Assembly (NCBI GenBank): GCA_007922225.1
Contig: ML679970.1
Span: forward strand, 26,218,631 to 26,282,630
Length of the DNA: 64,000 nt
Source: Emydura subglobosa
Lineage: Eukaryota > Chordata > Testudines > Chelidae
Reading direction: 5' to 3'
Shown here: positions 22,185-33,680 of the stretch, piece by piece
How the letters are laid out: each line of letters begins with the position of its first letter
How positions within the stretch are numbered: position 1 is the stretch's first letter
Translations under genes and position numbers: made by a program
Notes under the pieces: generated by a model
What the model was told of the DNA's origin: nothing
What the model saw: the letters and a program-made list of their open reading frames with translations, nothing else
Databases searched by the model: none

Positions 22185-22330
22185 GGGGCCTTTCCCCACT
22201 AGGGAGCGCTGGCTCCAGACTACGGGGACTGGGTGTAAGGTTCAAGAAATGGGACATGGGGCCTTTCTCTTCTAGGGGGCACCAGCTGTGATCCAGTCTC
22301 AGGGCAGGGGGGACTGGCTGGCTCAGGGTA
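22185..22330 (+). repeat. 85-bp-family tandem repeat
   Basis: Two units with CCTTTCCCCACTAGGG and CCTTTCTCTTCTAGGGGGCA, followed by GGACTGGCTGGCTCAGGG. Confidence 0.6.
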
Positions 22331-23303
22331 CATGGGATATGAGAGATGGGGGCTGAACAGGCCCCAGAGCCCAAGCTCTGGGCAGGTGGTCATGGGGTCT
22401 GGCTTTGGCACGGTCCCTGGCTGAAGCCCTCCCCTGGGATGCTGAATGCTGCTCTGGTGTCAGCAAGGCTTTGTGGTCCCCTTGGCCAGCCCCCATTCAA
22501 TAGCTGGCTGGCCAGCCCAGGCCCATGCCCTGCTGGGGCAAAGCAATGACCCCCAGGGAACCACACGGATTCCCCCAGCTCAAGGTCTGATCCTGCAGCT
22601 TGACCCAGAGCCATGGGGCCATATCAGCGCCACAGCTGGCCCTGCCCTCCCTCGCTGCACCGTGCGGTGGGTGACATCCTGTCACCTGCCCCACAGCGCA
22701 GCATCACCCAGAGCTCCCAGCCAGTGCCCTGAGCCACTCATCCTCTGCAGGGACTGGGCTGGGGTCAGCTGTCACGTGCTCCTCTAGCCTTTACTTGCAC
22801 CCTGTATAGGAAGAAGAGAAGAGGTTAATCGCTAGGCCCTATGCTTCAACTCCAATGCAGTGGATGTCTGGGTGGTGTCGGATATGTAGAGCAGGGGGTC
22901 AGGACTCCTGGGTTCTATCCCCAGCGCTGTGAAGGGAATGGGGTCTAGTGGGTTAGAGTAAGGCTAGGGTGTGGGATCAGGACTCCTGGGTTCTATCCCT
23001 GGGCATTCCCTTCACAAAGGCAGTGGGTGAAAGGTACTGGTTACTTGCCACACATTTTTGTTGTGCCTTCTCCTAAAGTCAGAGGCTCCCAAAAATAGCT
23101 TTCCTCAGCCTAGGATGGAAGCAGCCATGCGGCATTGGCAGGTCGCTGGCTGCCTGTCCCAGTGCTCTGCTCTTTCCTTTTATAGGAGTGAAGGCTTTGG
23201 GTCCACCCCCACACTCCAAAGACGCTTTTCTAATTCATGATGCGCCCACTCAGCTCCGAGCTGAGCTGGGGACGCTGCGAGGGCACAGCCCTAGATAACA
23301 GGC

Positions 23304-24119
23304 TGACGTCGGCGCTGCAAGCCAAAAAGAGAAGAAAAGCTCCCATTGTGTCTATTTATAGCGGCACATTCCTAAAGGATAGCAAGCTGGTGGCTATCTT
23401 CCCACAACTCGGATCGATGGCATCCTATGATACAACCAATGAAACTGACTCCCAGCTCCCCTCTTCTGACCACTAGCTCCCATACTGCTTCCAGAACCAG
23501 GGATAGAACCCAGGAGTCCTGGCTCCCAGTCCTGCCCCCACTAGACCCCACACTTCTCCCAGACCTAGAGATAAACCCAGGAATCTTGGCTCCTCAGCCT
23601 GTCCCCCCCCCCATCCCAGCAGACACCCTTCCCTTGCTGTAGTGGATTAGAGCAGGGTGGGCTGGGAGCCAGGACTCCTGGGTTCTGTTGCCAGCTCTGG
23701 AAATGCCAGCTTTAACGAAACTGCCATCTTGCAAAACAGAAGAATGGCGAAATTCTACAATATGCTCGAATCCCCAGTGGGCCCCGTCCCTGCACAGGGA
23801 ATTATCCGAGTCTGTTGTACATTGCACAATGGCAGTGAACAGAACATTTGAGGAACTAGAGACAGGGCCTATCCCTTAAAAAAATGACGTTGGAATGTCT
23901 TATTGTTCCTTAAAGTGGCTAAATAAGGCAAGCAGTTTAAAATGAGCCGTATACAACAGCCCTCATAGGGGGGCTAAGGCTATGCTCCTTGCCCAAGTTT
24001 CCTGCATCGTTAGAAATCAAGCTGCTGTGCTATTAGCTGTGAGGGCTTTCCAAAACAGGTGCCAAGGCTTTCTGGGCAGTGAAGGGTTATTTGGCTCTGT
24101 ACTTTCTTGCCTAATATGG
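23304..24119. promoter_or_regulatory. Candidate activity-dependent enhancer upstream of NPAS4
   Basis: This is a comparatively repeat-poor stretch 1.7-2.5 kb upstream of NPAS4. It holds a CRE-like TGACGTC at 23304, a perfect MEF2 site CTATTTATAG at 23352-23361, a second CRE-like TGACGTT at 23885, a near-CArG CTAAATAAGG at 23919-23928 and a perfect SRF CArG box CCTAATATGG at 24110-24119. From studies of mammalian NPAS4, calcium-induced transcription uses CREB, SRF and MEF2 elements. An enhancer role here is inferred from motif clustering only. Confidence 0.4.
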
Positions 24120-24589
24120 AAGACGAGATTATGCAAAAACCGAGCTGCCCAATTTAGGTTACTCCACCGAGCGTGGCACTTCAGCGCTGTTGCTTTGCAT
24201 TCGACACAATTGCTCGCCTAACAGCGTGCCACAAAAAAACGGTGGCGTGGGACTTCTTTGGGCTTTTCAGAAGTTGGCTTTATTTTTATCCCAGTTACAA
24301 AAAAGATTATTTGAATGGCACTAAGATTAGCAAAAGCAACCTCCCCCCCAGCTCACCCAGCATTGCTCTATGGAAATGCTCAGCTCCTGGAGAGAAGTGA
24401 TACCTGGAGAAGGTGGGGTGCTTAATACAAGGCCGCTGTATGAAAAGGAAAAGGAAAAGAAAACAACTGCAACCATCAAAAGGCAAAAGGAGTTAATTGT
24501 CCAGAGATCAAAGAGATACTTTTAAAGACTGTATCAAATATATTTCTCAAGCCATCTAAATGAGACAATGTTTGCATATTTTAAATTAG

Positions 24590-25370
24590 CTAGCTAGCTA
24601 GCCAGATAGATGGTAGAGATAGATGGACAGACGGATGGGTGGATGGTATGGGGATGGATAGATAGCTGGGGTGGATAAGGTGTAGGGATGGATAGCCCAG
24701 GGGGTAAACGGAATGGGGATCTATAGATCGCTGGCTAAATGGACTGGGGACGGATGGATAGAGAGGTAGATAGATGGACTGGGGCTGGATATAGAGGGGT
24801 AGATCTATGGAATGGGGATGAATGGGCAGAGGGGTAGAAAGATGGACTGGGGATGGATGGACAGAGGAGTAGGTAGATGGACTGGGGATGGATATATAGG
24901 GGTACATAGATGCAGTGGGGATGGATGGATAGAGGGGTAGATAGATGCAATGGGAATAGATGGCTGGATAAAGGGGTAGATAGATGGAATGGGGGTGGAT
25001 GGATGGATGGATAGAGGGGTAGATAAATGCAATGGGGATGGATGGATAGAGGGGTAGGTAGATGGAATGGGGATGGATATATAGGGGGTAGATAGATGCA
25101 ATGGGGATGGATGGATAGANNNNNNNNNNATGGATATATAGGGGGTAGATAGATGCAATGGGGATGGATGGATAGAAGGGTAGATAGATGCAATGGGGAT
25201 GGATATAGAGGGGATAGATAGATAGATAGATGCAATGGGAATGGATGGATGGATAGAGGGACAGATAGATGCAGTGGGGGCAGATGGCTGGATAGAGGGG
25301 TAGGTAGATGGAATGGGGATGGATGGCTGGATAGAGGGGTAGGTAGATGCAGTGGGGATGGATAAGATCA
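24590..25370 (+). repeat. GATGGA-type minisatellite next to the NPAS4 promoter
   Basis: About 20 units of roughly 36 bases are built from GATGGATAGAGGGGTAGATA and GATGCAATGGGGATG. It ends about 185 bases upstream of the CRE pair. All reading frames stay open, producing spurious long Ser/His/Tyr/Pro ORFs on the - strand. An assembly gap lies inside. Confidence 0.9.
25120..25129. other. Assembly gap (10 N)
   Basis: Ten unresolved bases lie inside the minisatellite. Ten is probably a placeholder, so the true array length is unknown. Confidence 0.95.
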
Positions 25371-25554
25371 GATTCCCCTACAAAATACTTCACTAAGATG
25401 AAGTTAATGTTTGACTCTGGGAAGGAGAAGCAGCAGGCTCAGCCTGGAGCTAGATGTGATTCCAAGAGTCAAGTCTCTCCCTGTCTGCTTTTCTCCTAAT
25501 TCGGTGCAGTGTGTTTCTGTGACTGCCTCCTCCACTCCCCCTCCCTCACTTGAG

Positions 25555-25722
25555 CACGTCACTGAGGAAAGGGTGACGTGTGGCTCCCCCAGCACATAGA
25601 AGGAGGGGGGGAAAGGGGAGGGGGGAGCACTTCCCAGCCATGTCCCTCCATTGATCTGAGCAAATCTTCCCGCCCCACTTTCCTTACCATGCCAGTGCCC
25701 ACACTCCCAGCAGCCTATAAAA
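25555..25722 (+). promoter_or_regulatory. NPAS4 core promoter: paired CRE-like sites and TATA box
   Basis: CACGTCA at 25555-25561 and its exact reverse complement TGACGTG at 25574-25580 form an inverted pair 12 bases apart. TATAAAA lies at 25716-25722, about 100 bases before the ATG, which predicts a start of transcription near 25745-25750. CREB-type sites and a TATA box suit an immediate-early gene. Each CRE also contains ACGTG, a core bound by ARNT partners of bHLH-PAS factors. Confidence 0.7.
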
Positions 25723-25822
25723 GCCAGGATGCAGGCTGAAGCTCTCAACCAGATCTGCCGGCAGGAATCTGGGAGCCAGTCAGAGGAACAGACTGACCGC
25801 CGCCGAGCGTGGAGAAGCCCCG

Positions 25823-28800
25823 ATGTACCGCTCCACCAAGGGCGCCTCCAAGGCGCGGCGGGACCAGATCAACGCCGAGATCCGCAATCTCAAGGAGCTG
25901 CTGCCCATCGCAGAAGCGGACAAAGTCCGGCTCTCTTACCTGCACATCATGTCGCTGGCGTGCATCCACACCCGCAAGTCCATCTTCTTCGCCAAAGGTA
26001 ACCAGCACTGAGTGTGTGTGTGCGTGAGAGAGAAAGAGAGCGACACGTTGCCTGGCTGAGACTGGGCACGGAGACGCTAGGCACCAGCATGCCCGGACAG
26101 ACACCTGTTGGACACCGGTGCCTGGTGGGTGTCTGGCTATGGGCCACCTCCAGCCAAGGGGGCTGGGGTGGGGATAGACGGTCCCGGGCGCTGTCCGTGG
26201 TGCTGAAGTACCGGCTCCGGGCGCTGTCCGTGGTGCTGCCCAAGTGGAGGTGGGTCGCTATCCATGGCTCTGAAGCTGCCCGCTTCTGAGTCAAGGGCTG
26301 CGACGGGTCTCTGTCCATGGTACGGCCGGGCTGCAACGCATGGAAAGGGCTTTGTATCTTGATGCCCCCTTCTCCTCCACAACAGGTGCCCTGGGAGGGC
26401 TGGAGAGCCTACTGTCACCCCAGGACCTGGAGGATTTCATGCAGACACTCCCAGGCTTCCTTCTGGCATTCACTGGTGAAGGGAAGCTGATCTACATCTC
26501 GGAGAACGTAGCAGAGCACCTGGGGCATTCCATGGTAAGGGCTCAGTTGGTGAGCTGGTGGCTGGGTTAACCAGGCACCCACATTACCGCTCCCCTGCAT
26601 ACTACAGAGCTCGGGGTGAAGGGGGGTGTATGGGGACAGAGAGAGACGGGTGGGTGGTCGCTGGCTATCCCTTGAGATGATGGGTGGGTGGGATGGATGG
26701 ATATGGGGATAGGTAAATAGACAGACAGACAGATAGTTGTGTATGGGGAGGGAGGGATAGAGTTAATCAGTGAAGAGCTCACTGTATATTTCCCCTGTGC
26801 TTGTTGTTAAGCAGAATCTGTAACACAGACACTGTTGGTCTGTGGCTCTGCATGGCAGAAATACACGGCTACCTGCTAACGCTGATCTGTTTTATGTGGC
26901 CACATAGAAACCCTGGCACACGGATGCCTGTTGCCAGCCCTTCAGCTTCCGCTACTAGCAGCCTGTTAGTGTGTTGCATGGCAATGTGAACCGACCTCTC
27001 ACCATTACCTATTCTCCAGGTGGACCTGGTAGCCCAAGGAGACAGCATTTACGACATCATTGACCCCAGTGACCACTTTGTGATGAGGAATCAGCTGGCG
27101 CTGCCCTCCCTGAGTGATACAGGTGGGTCCCTGTGTGATTGGAGCTTGCCTTGAAATAAATCTGCATGTGACGGCACTTGGAGTGCCCTCGGGCAGAGCA
27201 TGAACCAGAGGAAGAGCAGAGTCGAGGGTCTGAGCAGCAGACGAAGGACTGGCAGAGGATACAGACATATATGCAGAGTATGGCAATGGACGTGGGAATG
27301 AGCGAGAGCTCAGACACTGTGGAGATATGAGAGGGGGAGATGGATGGATGGAGGGGCTTATACACGGCTAGGTGGCTAGACAGATATGTAGGTGAATGGT
27401 CATGTTAGGATGGATTCATTCCTTTACTAATCTAATGATATTCCTGGAGTTGACACTCCCCAGTGCATTAAATTCTTTTGTGAGCTTTCTCCCCTCATGC
27501 CCAGACTCCCTACCTTTGCCCCATACACTCATCATCTTCCACCCTTGCTGATTTCCAGATCACTTGTTCCGGTGCCACTTCAACACCTCCAAGACTGTGA
27601 GGCGCCAGAGTGCAGGGAACAAGCTGGTGCTAATCAGGGGTCGCTTCCACCCGCCACCGCCCGGCTCCTACTGGTCCACCAACCCTGTCTTCATGGCCTT
27701 CTGCACCCCGCTGGAGCCCAAACCATGCCTCAGCCACAATTCTCTCTTCCTGGCCTCCTTTGAGAGCCGGCACACCAAGGACCTGGCCATCCTGGACATC
27801 TCTGAGAGGTGAGGAGGGGTTCAGCCTTCATCACAGGGGGAGAAGGGACCTTTTGTCGCGTCCTGCTTTAGGGTATAAAGGGTTGTGTGAAGGGGATAGG
27901 GGGTGGTTACCCTATATCTGCGGGGTGCCTTGAACCCAACTCTGGGCAGCTGTAAAAGATGGGATACCAGGCTAGATGGGCCCTGGGCTGAGTCTAAAAA
28001 CCAAACCCTGATCAAGATCAGGAGCCCCTATCATGCCAGGAGCTCCACAGACCCAGAGAAGAGACAGTTCCTGCTCCAAAGAGCTCTCTGTCTAACTATT
28101 CAAAGGTCAGGAGGGGAAACAGAGGCAGCAAGAGGGGAAAGGACTGGCCCAGGGTGAGTGGCAGAGCTGGGAGTAGAACGCTAGAGTCCCAGCTCCCAGC
28201 CACCACCTTGGATCCACTAGACCCCACTCCCTTCCTGGGGCCAGAATTAGAACCCAGGTTTCTGAGGCACAGCTTTGCATTGCCCTTGAGTCATTCTCTG
28301 CTGATCATGGGTGCTTAATGGGCTCCTCTGCTTTGCTCCCCGGCAGCGTGATCTTTCATCTGGGCTTTGAGAAGAGCGAGCTCTTGTGCAGGTCATGGTA
28401 CAGCCTGATGCACCCGGAGGATCTGAGCCATGCCTCGGCCCAGCACTGCCGCCTGTGTGAGTATCCCCTGCTCTCCACCCCGAGCAACTGGGAGCTTGGC
28501 TGGGCTGATCACGCCCCAGTGGATCCCTGACACTAACCCCCTCCTCCTCTTTTCTCCCCCTGCAGTGGGCGATGCTGGCGAGCCACAGGTGGAAATGGTC
28601 ATCCGGCTCCAGACCAAGGAAGGGGTCGGCTGGGTTTGGATCTACTCCCTGGCACACTTGGAGAGCACCGAGATCCCCGTCACCTGCCACAACTACATCA
28701 TCAGGTAGCTGCACACACCTGGCCTCTTCCTGGGTTACAGGCCCCAATCCGGCCAGGGATCCCCTCACTCAGAGTCCTGGGCACTCAGCAGCTTCTGGGA

Positions 28801-31612
28801 TCAGGCCCTGATTGGGTTTGGGTTAGAATCCAGGAGCCCAGGCAGGGTCGGGGACCCTGTCAGGCCAGGCATTGCGTAGCTCCTGACTGAGATCAGGGCC
28901 CGCCTTGTGCCACACACTGCACAGACCCAGCATGAGAGATGGTCCCTGCCCCAAAGAGCTCACAGTCTAAATAGAGGAAGGGAGGGGAAAATAAGGTCCA
29001 GAGAGGGGGAAGGGACCTGCCCAAGGTCAGGGGTCAGGAATAGAACCCAGGAGTCCTGACTCCCCGTCCAGTGCCTGGTCTGTGTGTCTGTGCTGCAGTA
29101 GGTGGGGTGTATTTGAGAGCCCTGGGCTAGGGGTGTTGGAGGCACAAAGAACACCCATGTGGTTGGGGGGGGATCACTCTTGCCAGCTCCAGCACTGACC
29201 CTGTCTGCCTTTGGTCCCCAGTGATTCGGAAGCCTGGTGCCTGCGTCAGCAGCTGGCCTCCGAGGAGCCGCAGGTGGCCTACGTGCTAAGTGCCGCACCG
29301 CCATGTCCTGAGGGACTGCTGTCCCCGGCGCAGCTCTCCAGCCCCGACCAGGTCTTCACGCCCCTGTCCGGCACGCCCACTGGCGCCGCCCCGGCACCTT
29401 CCTTCGATTTCGCCAGCCTGGAGTATGCAGAGGGCACCAGCCTGAGCCAGGAGGGGGCGTCGATGGCCATGGAGCTGGGCAATCTCTCCTCCATGGAGGA
29501 GACACCCAGCTCTGCCCTGGGACAGCCGGATAAAGCCACCGAGTTCAGCTACGTGTTCTTCCCCACCGCCTACGAGCCGGCCTTCCCGAGGGAGAACCCA
29601 GGCGGCTCCTCCAAGGACTTTGTCTGCACTCCTCCCTACACGCCCCACCAGGGCTGCACCTTCATGTTTGGGACCCAGGAGTCCTATCCTCCCACCACCA
29701 CTTCCACCTCCCCTCCCACCACCACTTCCACCGCCACCACTTCCTCCGAGCTCCTCTACCCTCCGGAGAACTGCAGTGCTCTCTATGAGAAGTTACCACC
29801 CACTCCTGACAGCCCCGGTAATGGGGATTGCACCGTCATGACGCTGCCGGAGGTCCGAGCCCCCCTCTTTATTGATGTGCCCATGGTGCCTGAGGGGGTG
29901 CTCACCCCGGAGGCCTCACCCATCAAACAGACCTTCTTCAGATATTCTGAAAAAGAAAAGACTGAGATTGACCTGCTGGCCAGGCACATCAGCAGCTTGG
30001 CTGAAGACTTCAGCTCCATCCACTCCCCGGAGCTGTCCCTCCAGGCAAAGCAAGGCCCGGTCAGCCGCAGCTCCTCCCTGCCGGCTGGCGTGTCCAACCC
30101 CTGCCTGGACTTCCAGCCTCTGAAGAGCTGGAGGAGCATTGACTTCTCCTTCCTCTCCTGCCCAGAGGAGAGCCTCCTGGAAGAGGACACTGTGGAGCAC
30201 CTTCTCCAGGACCTGTCCACCTCTCTGTTCGAGAAGAGTGGCGCAGCTGTCCGGTGCCCCCTCCACCACCACTTCTGTGGTGGGAACGTCAGTAGTCCAC
30301 TAAGCTTGGACGCCGAAGAGAGCGGCAGCGGGGCCTTGGCTCCCTCGCCCTCCACGGACCTGTCTCCAGAAGAGCAGTGCTTTCTGGAAGAACTGGCCTC
30401 TTATGAAACAGTCTTTGAGACATGTGCCTCAAGGTCGCCCTGTGATGGGTTAGATGAGTTGTATCAACTCCAGAGCCACCTGCAAGACAGCTTCCATGAA
30501 GGTAAGGAGCAAAGGCTGTGCCAGCTGGGGTGTGGGGGGCTGGGTCTGCGGAGGAACTCAGGCTGCATAGCTATGGACTCTAGTGATCCCCTGTTGCCCA
30601 CCCATTTGCCCCCATCCTGGGGCCCATCACTCGTCCAGGAGGGCAGCCCCTGCACTACAGCACATCTGCCAGCAGTTTATGCCCCTCCCCGGGCACACGT
30701 GCCATGGCTTAAGTTCAGCTGTGTGGCCATTTCCAAGTGTGCTGCCAGGGAGCTGTGGAAAGGCAGCCAGATTGCGATCGGGGGCCCTGTCAGCCTGGGC
30801 CCTGCACAGACGCCATCTCTGTCCCACCGAGATCGCAATCTAACCAGACACGGGCAGAATTATCCTCCGCATTTTACGGATGGAATATGAAGCCCAGGAG
30901 GAGTCAGTGTCAGTGACTTGCCCAGGGTGGAGGCAGTGGTGGAGCTGGGAACTGAATCCAGGGGTCCTGAGCACCAGCCTGAGGGACTAATCTCAAGGCC
31001 AGCATTGCAACACAATGCTTCCCCTTGGAAACAGCAAGAGCAGCTGGCAAGGGATTGAGCGAGTGAGGGCCTGACTCTAGTTGGTTACCGCAGAGGGGCA
31101 GGGAGCCAGGACTCCTGGGTTCTATCCCAGCAGGAGGAGATTAGCAGTTAGAGCCAGAGGCTGTGTGTGAGGACTCCCACGTTGTCGCCCAGCTCTGGGA
31201 GGGGAGTGGGGTCTCGTGGGTGGGAGCTGGGAGCCAGGACTCCTGGGCTCTGTTCCCAGCACTGAGTGAACAACAGGGACCGGTGGTTAGAATATAGGAT
31301 CAGGACTCTTGGGTTCTCCTCCCACCTCTATCACGCTGCATGTGTCGGTTTCCCCCTTTCTGAAAGTAGGGGAGAATAACCCCTCCCAGGGAGCTATCCT
31401 GGGAGGAAAGTTGTGGAGCAGGCCGCCCTCTAGTGGAGATCCATGAAAAGGCTGGCCCTAGATCAGACAGGCCTGAGAGCTACTGGGGAGGGCATGCTCT
31501 GTGTTTGTGGTGGGAGATGCCTGGGGTGCCCCATGCCCTCTAACGCCCCCCCCCCCGCCATTTTACTTTGTGTCTCCCTACAGATGGAAGCGAAAGTGAC
31601 CCTTCGTTCTGA
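25823..31612 (+). CDS. NPAS4: Neuronal PAS domain protein 4
   Basis: A complete eight-exon CDS of 744 residues: 25823-25997, 26386-26534, 27020-27122, 27559-27808, 28347-28456, 28566-28704, 29222-30501 and 31584-31612 (TGA). NPAS4 is a nuclear bHLH-PAS transcription factor induced by neuronal activity; it pairs with ARNT/ARNT2 and shapes inhibitory synapses (family knowledge). The start [20 protein letters not shown] is the basic region and helix 1. bHLH spans about 1-53, PAS-A about 70-140 and PAS-B about 205-275. The large exon 7 encodes the transactivation region, with the conserved [31 protein letters not shown] and [10 protein letters not shown] blocks and a C-terminus ending [15 protein letters not shown]. 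Compared with human (802 residues as recalled), the central repeats are replaced by a Thr/Ser/Pro run ([15 protein letters not shown]). Introns 2 and 3 carry GATGGA-type repeats. Confidence 0.97.
26690..26745 (+). repeat. GATGGA/GACAGA simple repeat in NPAS4 intron 2
   Basis: GGGATGGATGGATATGGGG, then AGACAGACAGACAGATAG, akin to the minisatellite upstream of the gene. Confidence 0.7.
27330..27400 (+). repeat. GATGGA-type simple repeat in NPAS4 intron 3
   Basis: GAGATGGATGGATGGAGGGG, then GGTGGCTAGACAGATATG, again of the upstream type. Confidence 0.6.
28010..28260 (-). repeat. Old SINE-type repeat in NPAS4 intron 4
   Basis: AGACAGTTCCTGCTCCAAAG and AGCTCTCTGTCTAACTATTC lead into AACAGAGGCAGC and GTGGCAGAGCTGGGAGTAG. 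Related copies lie at 28890-29060 in intron 6 and 30790-30970 in intron 7. Confidence 0.55.
31510..31551 (+). repeat. 42-bp direct repeat, copy 1
   Basis: The segment starting GTGGGAGATGCCTGGGGTGC and ending CTCTAACGCCCCCC is repeated without mismatch at 33681-33722. This copy lies in the last NPAS4 intron, 32 bases before the terminal exon. Confidence 0.85.
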
Positions 31613-33345
31613 AATAAGTCTGTGACTTACTTCACCAAGTATGGCATATTGTCATATTTTGAGGAGCTTCTTCCACCCATACTCGAGCTGAGACCTGACT
31701 CCGTGCACATCCGCAGGGGGCGCCAGGCGGGCGTCCCTGGGGTTAGCTTTGGGCGAAGAACTAGTGTTTTTATAACCCCCCCCAAAAAAGACCACTGTTG
31801 CGCCGTCGAAGCTAGAGTTGCCAACCAGAGCTCTTGAAAGGACCATTGTACGTGGCTTTACACATAGAACTGTATTCACTCGTAGTGAGTATATGTATGT
31901 AATTTAATAAGAAATACTATGGTCACCCTCCCCAAGGCCTGCGCCCCCACATGCATTCAACCCAGTGTTGGAACAAGGCATGGGGGTGCCTGGCTTTGGA
32001 CTTCCCACCCCTCTGAACTCCCTAGAGAATGGTGGGCATAGGTGGTATCTAACCTACAGCAGTAAGCGCCCATGGCTGTTCAGGTGTTTTTTTGGCAAGT
32101 GCATTTCTGTTCCTGACTCAAAAAATGTAAAACAATATTTTCAACTGGCCCAGCTCTGATTTTTCTCAGAGCTGCCCTGGGCAAAATACAGCCTTTGTTG
32201 CTACAGCCATTTCACCATGAAGCTTCTGCCAGGATTCTAGGCGGGGACTGTCAAAGCTGGCTTGATCACAGTCTCTTGCACAGGGGCAGCTGGACAATTT
32301 ATAAAAGGCAAATGTTTAAGTGGGGAGTGTGAGTAACAAATGGCCAGGGGATGTGATGGACTCTCCATCATGTGGGCTGTAAACCCAGATTGGGTGACTC
32401 TTTCCGAAAGGTCCTCACTCTAGCCTGACCACAAGTAACTGGGCTCAGTGCAGGAGTAATGCGGTGAAATTCTTCAGCCTGTGTTAGCCAGGTCAGACTG
32501 GGTCTGATCCTAAGAATTCATTACCCTAAGGGACTGACATTCAAACTCCTGGTCCAACTGTGAGACTCAGCTTTGAGTGAGATTTTTGTTCAGCAGAAGT
32601 CATTTAAATTTTTTGTTTCATTTTGAAATGTCACCCGTTAACATGAACTCATCCTGTCTGGAATAATTCCCTGCAAGCACCATCCAGATCTGAGCTTAAC
32701 ATTGTCACCAGAGTGAGCTACTTGGAATGAGTCCTGGCACCAAAAACACCCCTCTCCCCCACCTGGGGTGGGCAGGGGGGTGAAATATACCAATGTAGAA
32801 CAGAAATGTTTATATATATAAATACAAATATATATATAAATTTTTTTTTAAACACAAGAATGATTTTCTAACTTCTTCAGAGTGGGATCCTGGCGTGGGG
32901 CGCAGTCTCTGTGCCACAACAGGGATACGCTGTGAGACATCAGGAACCAGGGGGGTTTTTCCCCCTTTTCCTTTCTTTTTTGCGGTGTTGTTAAAAAACA
33001 AATAAACAAATGTTAAGATGTGACGCCCAGAGAGGCGCCATTGTCGCTAACCGTAGAGTTGTCTACGCTCAAGTATCAGGATTGAATCCTCTAACTCTTT
33101 ACCAATTCGCACATTGCCGAAATGTGGAGTATTGTAAGACACATGTACATTTGTAAAGAAAAACGACGAGATTTCTTTTTTTAAAACAAAAAAGATCATT
33201 GTGTCCATCGCTGTACATATATCTCTATATTATATATATGGATCATTGTGCATCAGGTCATGGACAACGTGGAGTCGTTATTTGGTGTGTGTCACTGTGC
33301 GTGCATTTGTAATGCCAAAACCTTCGTAATAAAACTGAAATGAAC
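31613..33345 (+). other. Probable NPAS4 3' untranslated region
   Basis: AT-richer than its surroundings, with AU-rich stretches around 32590-32640 and an alternating TA run at 32812-32840. It reaches the AATAAA at 33328; an earlier AATAAA at 33001 could be an alternative end. No ORF of interest. Confidence 0.5.
33328..33333 (+). terminator. NPAS4 polyadenylation signal
   Basis: AATAAA in CGTAATAAAACTGAAATG, 1.7 kb after the stop, at the boundary between AT-rich sequence and repeat-filled sequence. Confidence 0.55.
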
Positions 33346-33399
33346 AAAAATCGTGTTGGGCATTTCTTAAGCTACCACCTAGGGAGATGGTTATTAATT

Positions 33400-33635
33400 G
33401 TATTGTGAAGCTGCATTTGAGATTGGGGCCTCCATTGTGGCAGGGGCTGCACAGATGCCCTCCAAGATTGGGGATCCCATTGTGCCAGGCTCTGGACAGA
33501 CCCTGACTGAGATCAGGGCCCCATTGGGCCAGACATTGCACAAACCCCAACTGAGACCAGAGCCCCCATTGTGCTGACATTGCACAGACCCTGACTGAGA
33601 TTGAGGACCCCACTGTGCCAGGTATCCCCATATTC
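33400..33635 (+). repeat. Tandem old repeat, about 45-bp units
   Basis: About five imperfect units contain CCCATTGTGCCAGG and CACAGACCCTGACTGAGA. It is the same family as in MRPL11 intron 1. Confidence 0.6.
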
Positions 33636-33680
33636 TCCTGAGCAAGGATACACCCGGTCTCTGCTATAGGGCATGGCATA

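Larger units (their letters stand above)
15140..23030. other. Repeat-rich intergenic interval between MRPL11 and NPAS4
   Basis: No coding exon was recognised. The DNA is mainly GC-rich minisatellites (16335-16620, 17180-17440, 17860-18080), short tandem dispersed families with 65-bp and 85-bp periods, MIR 5' fragments (the recurring GGAGCCAGGACTCCTGGGTT) and a long poly-C run. Scattered regulatory-looking matches are listed separately. Confidence 0.55.

Noticed and set aside
24590..25393. Long - strand ORFs of Ser/His/Tyr/Leu/Pro repeats
   Set aside because: They come from the GATGGA minisatellite, which is open in all frames, and they cross an N gap.
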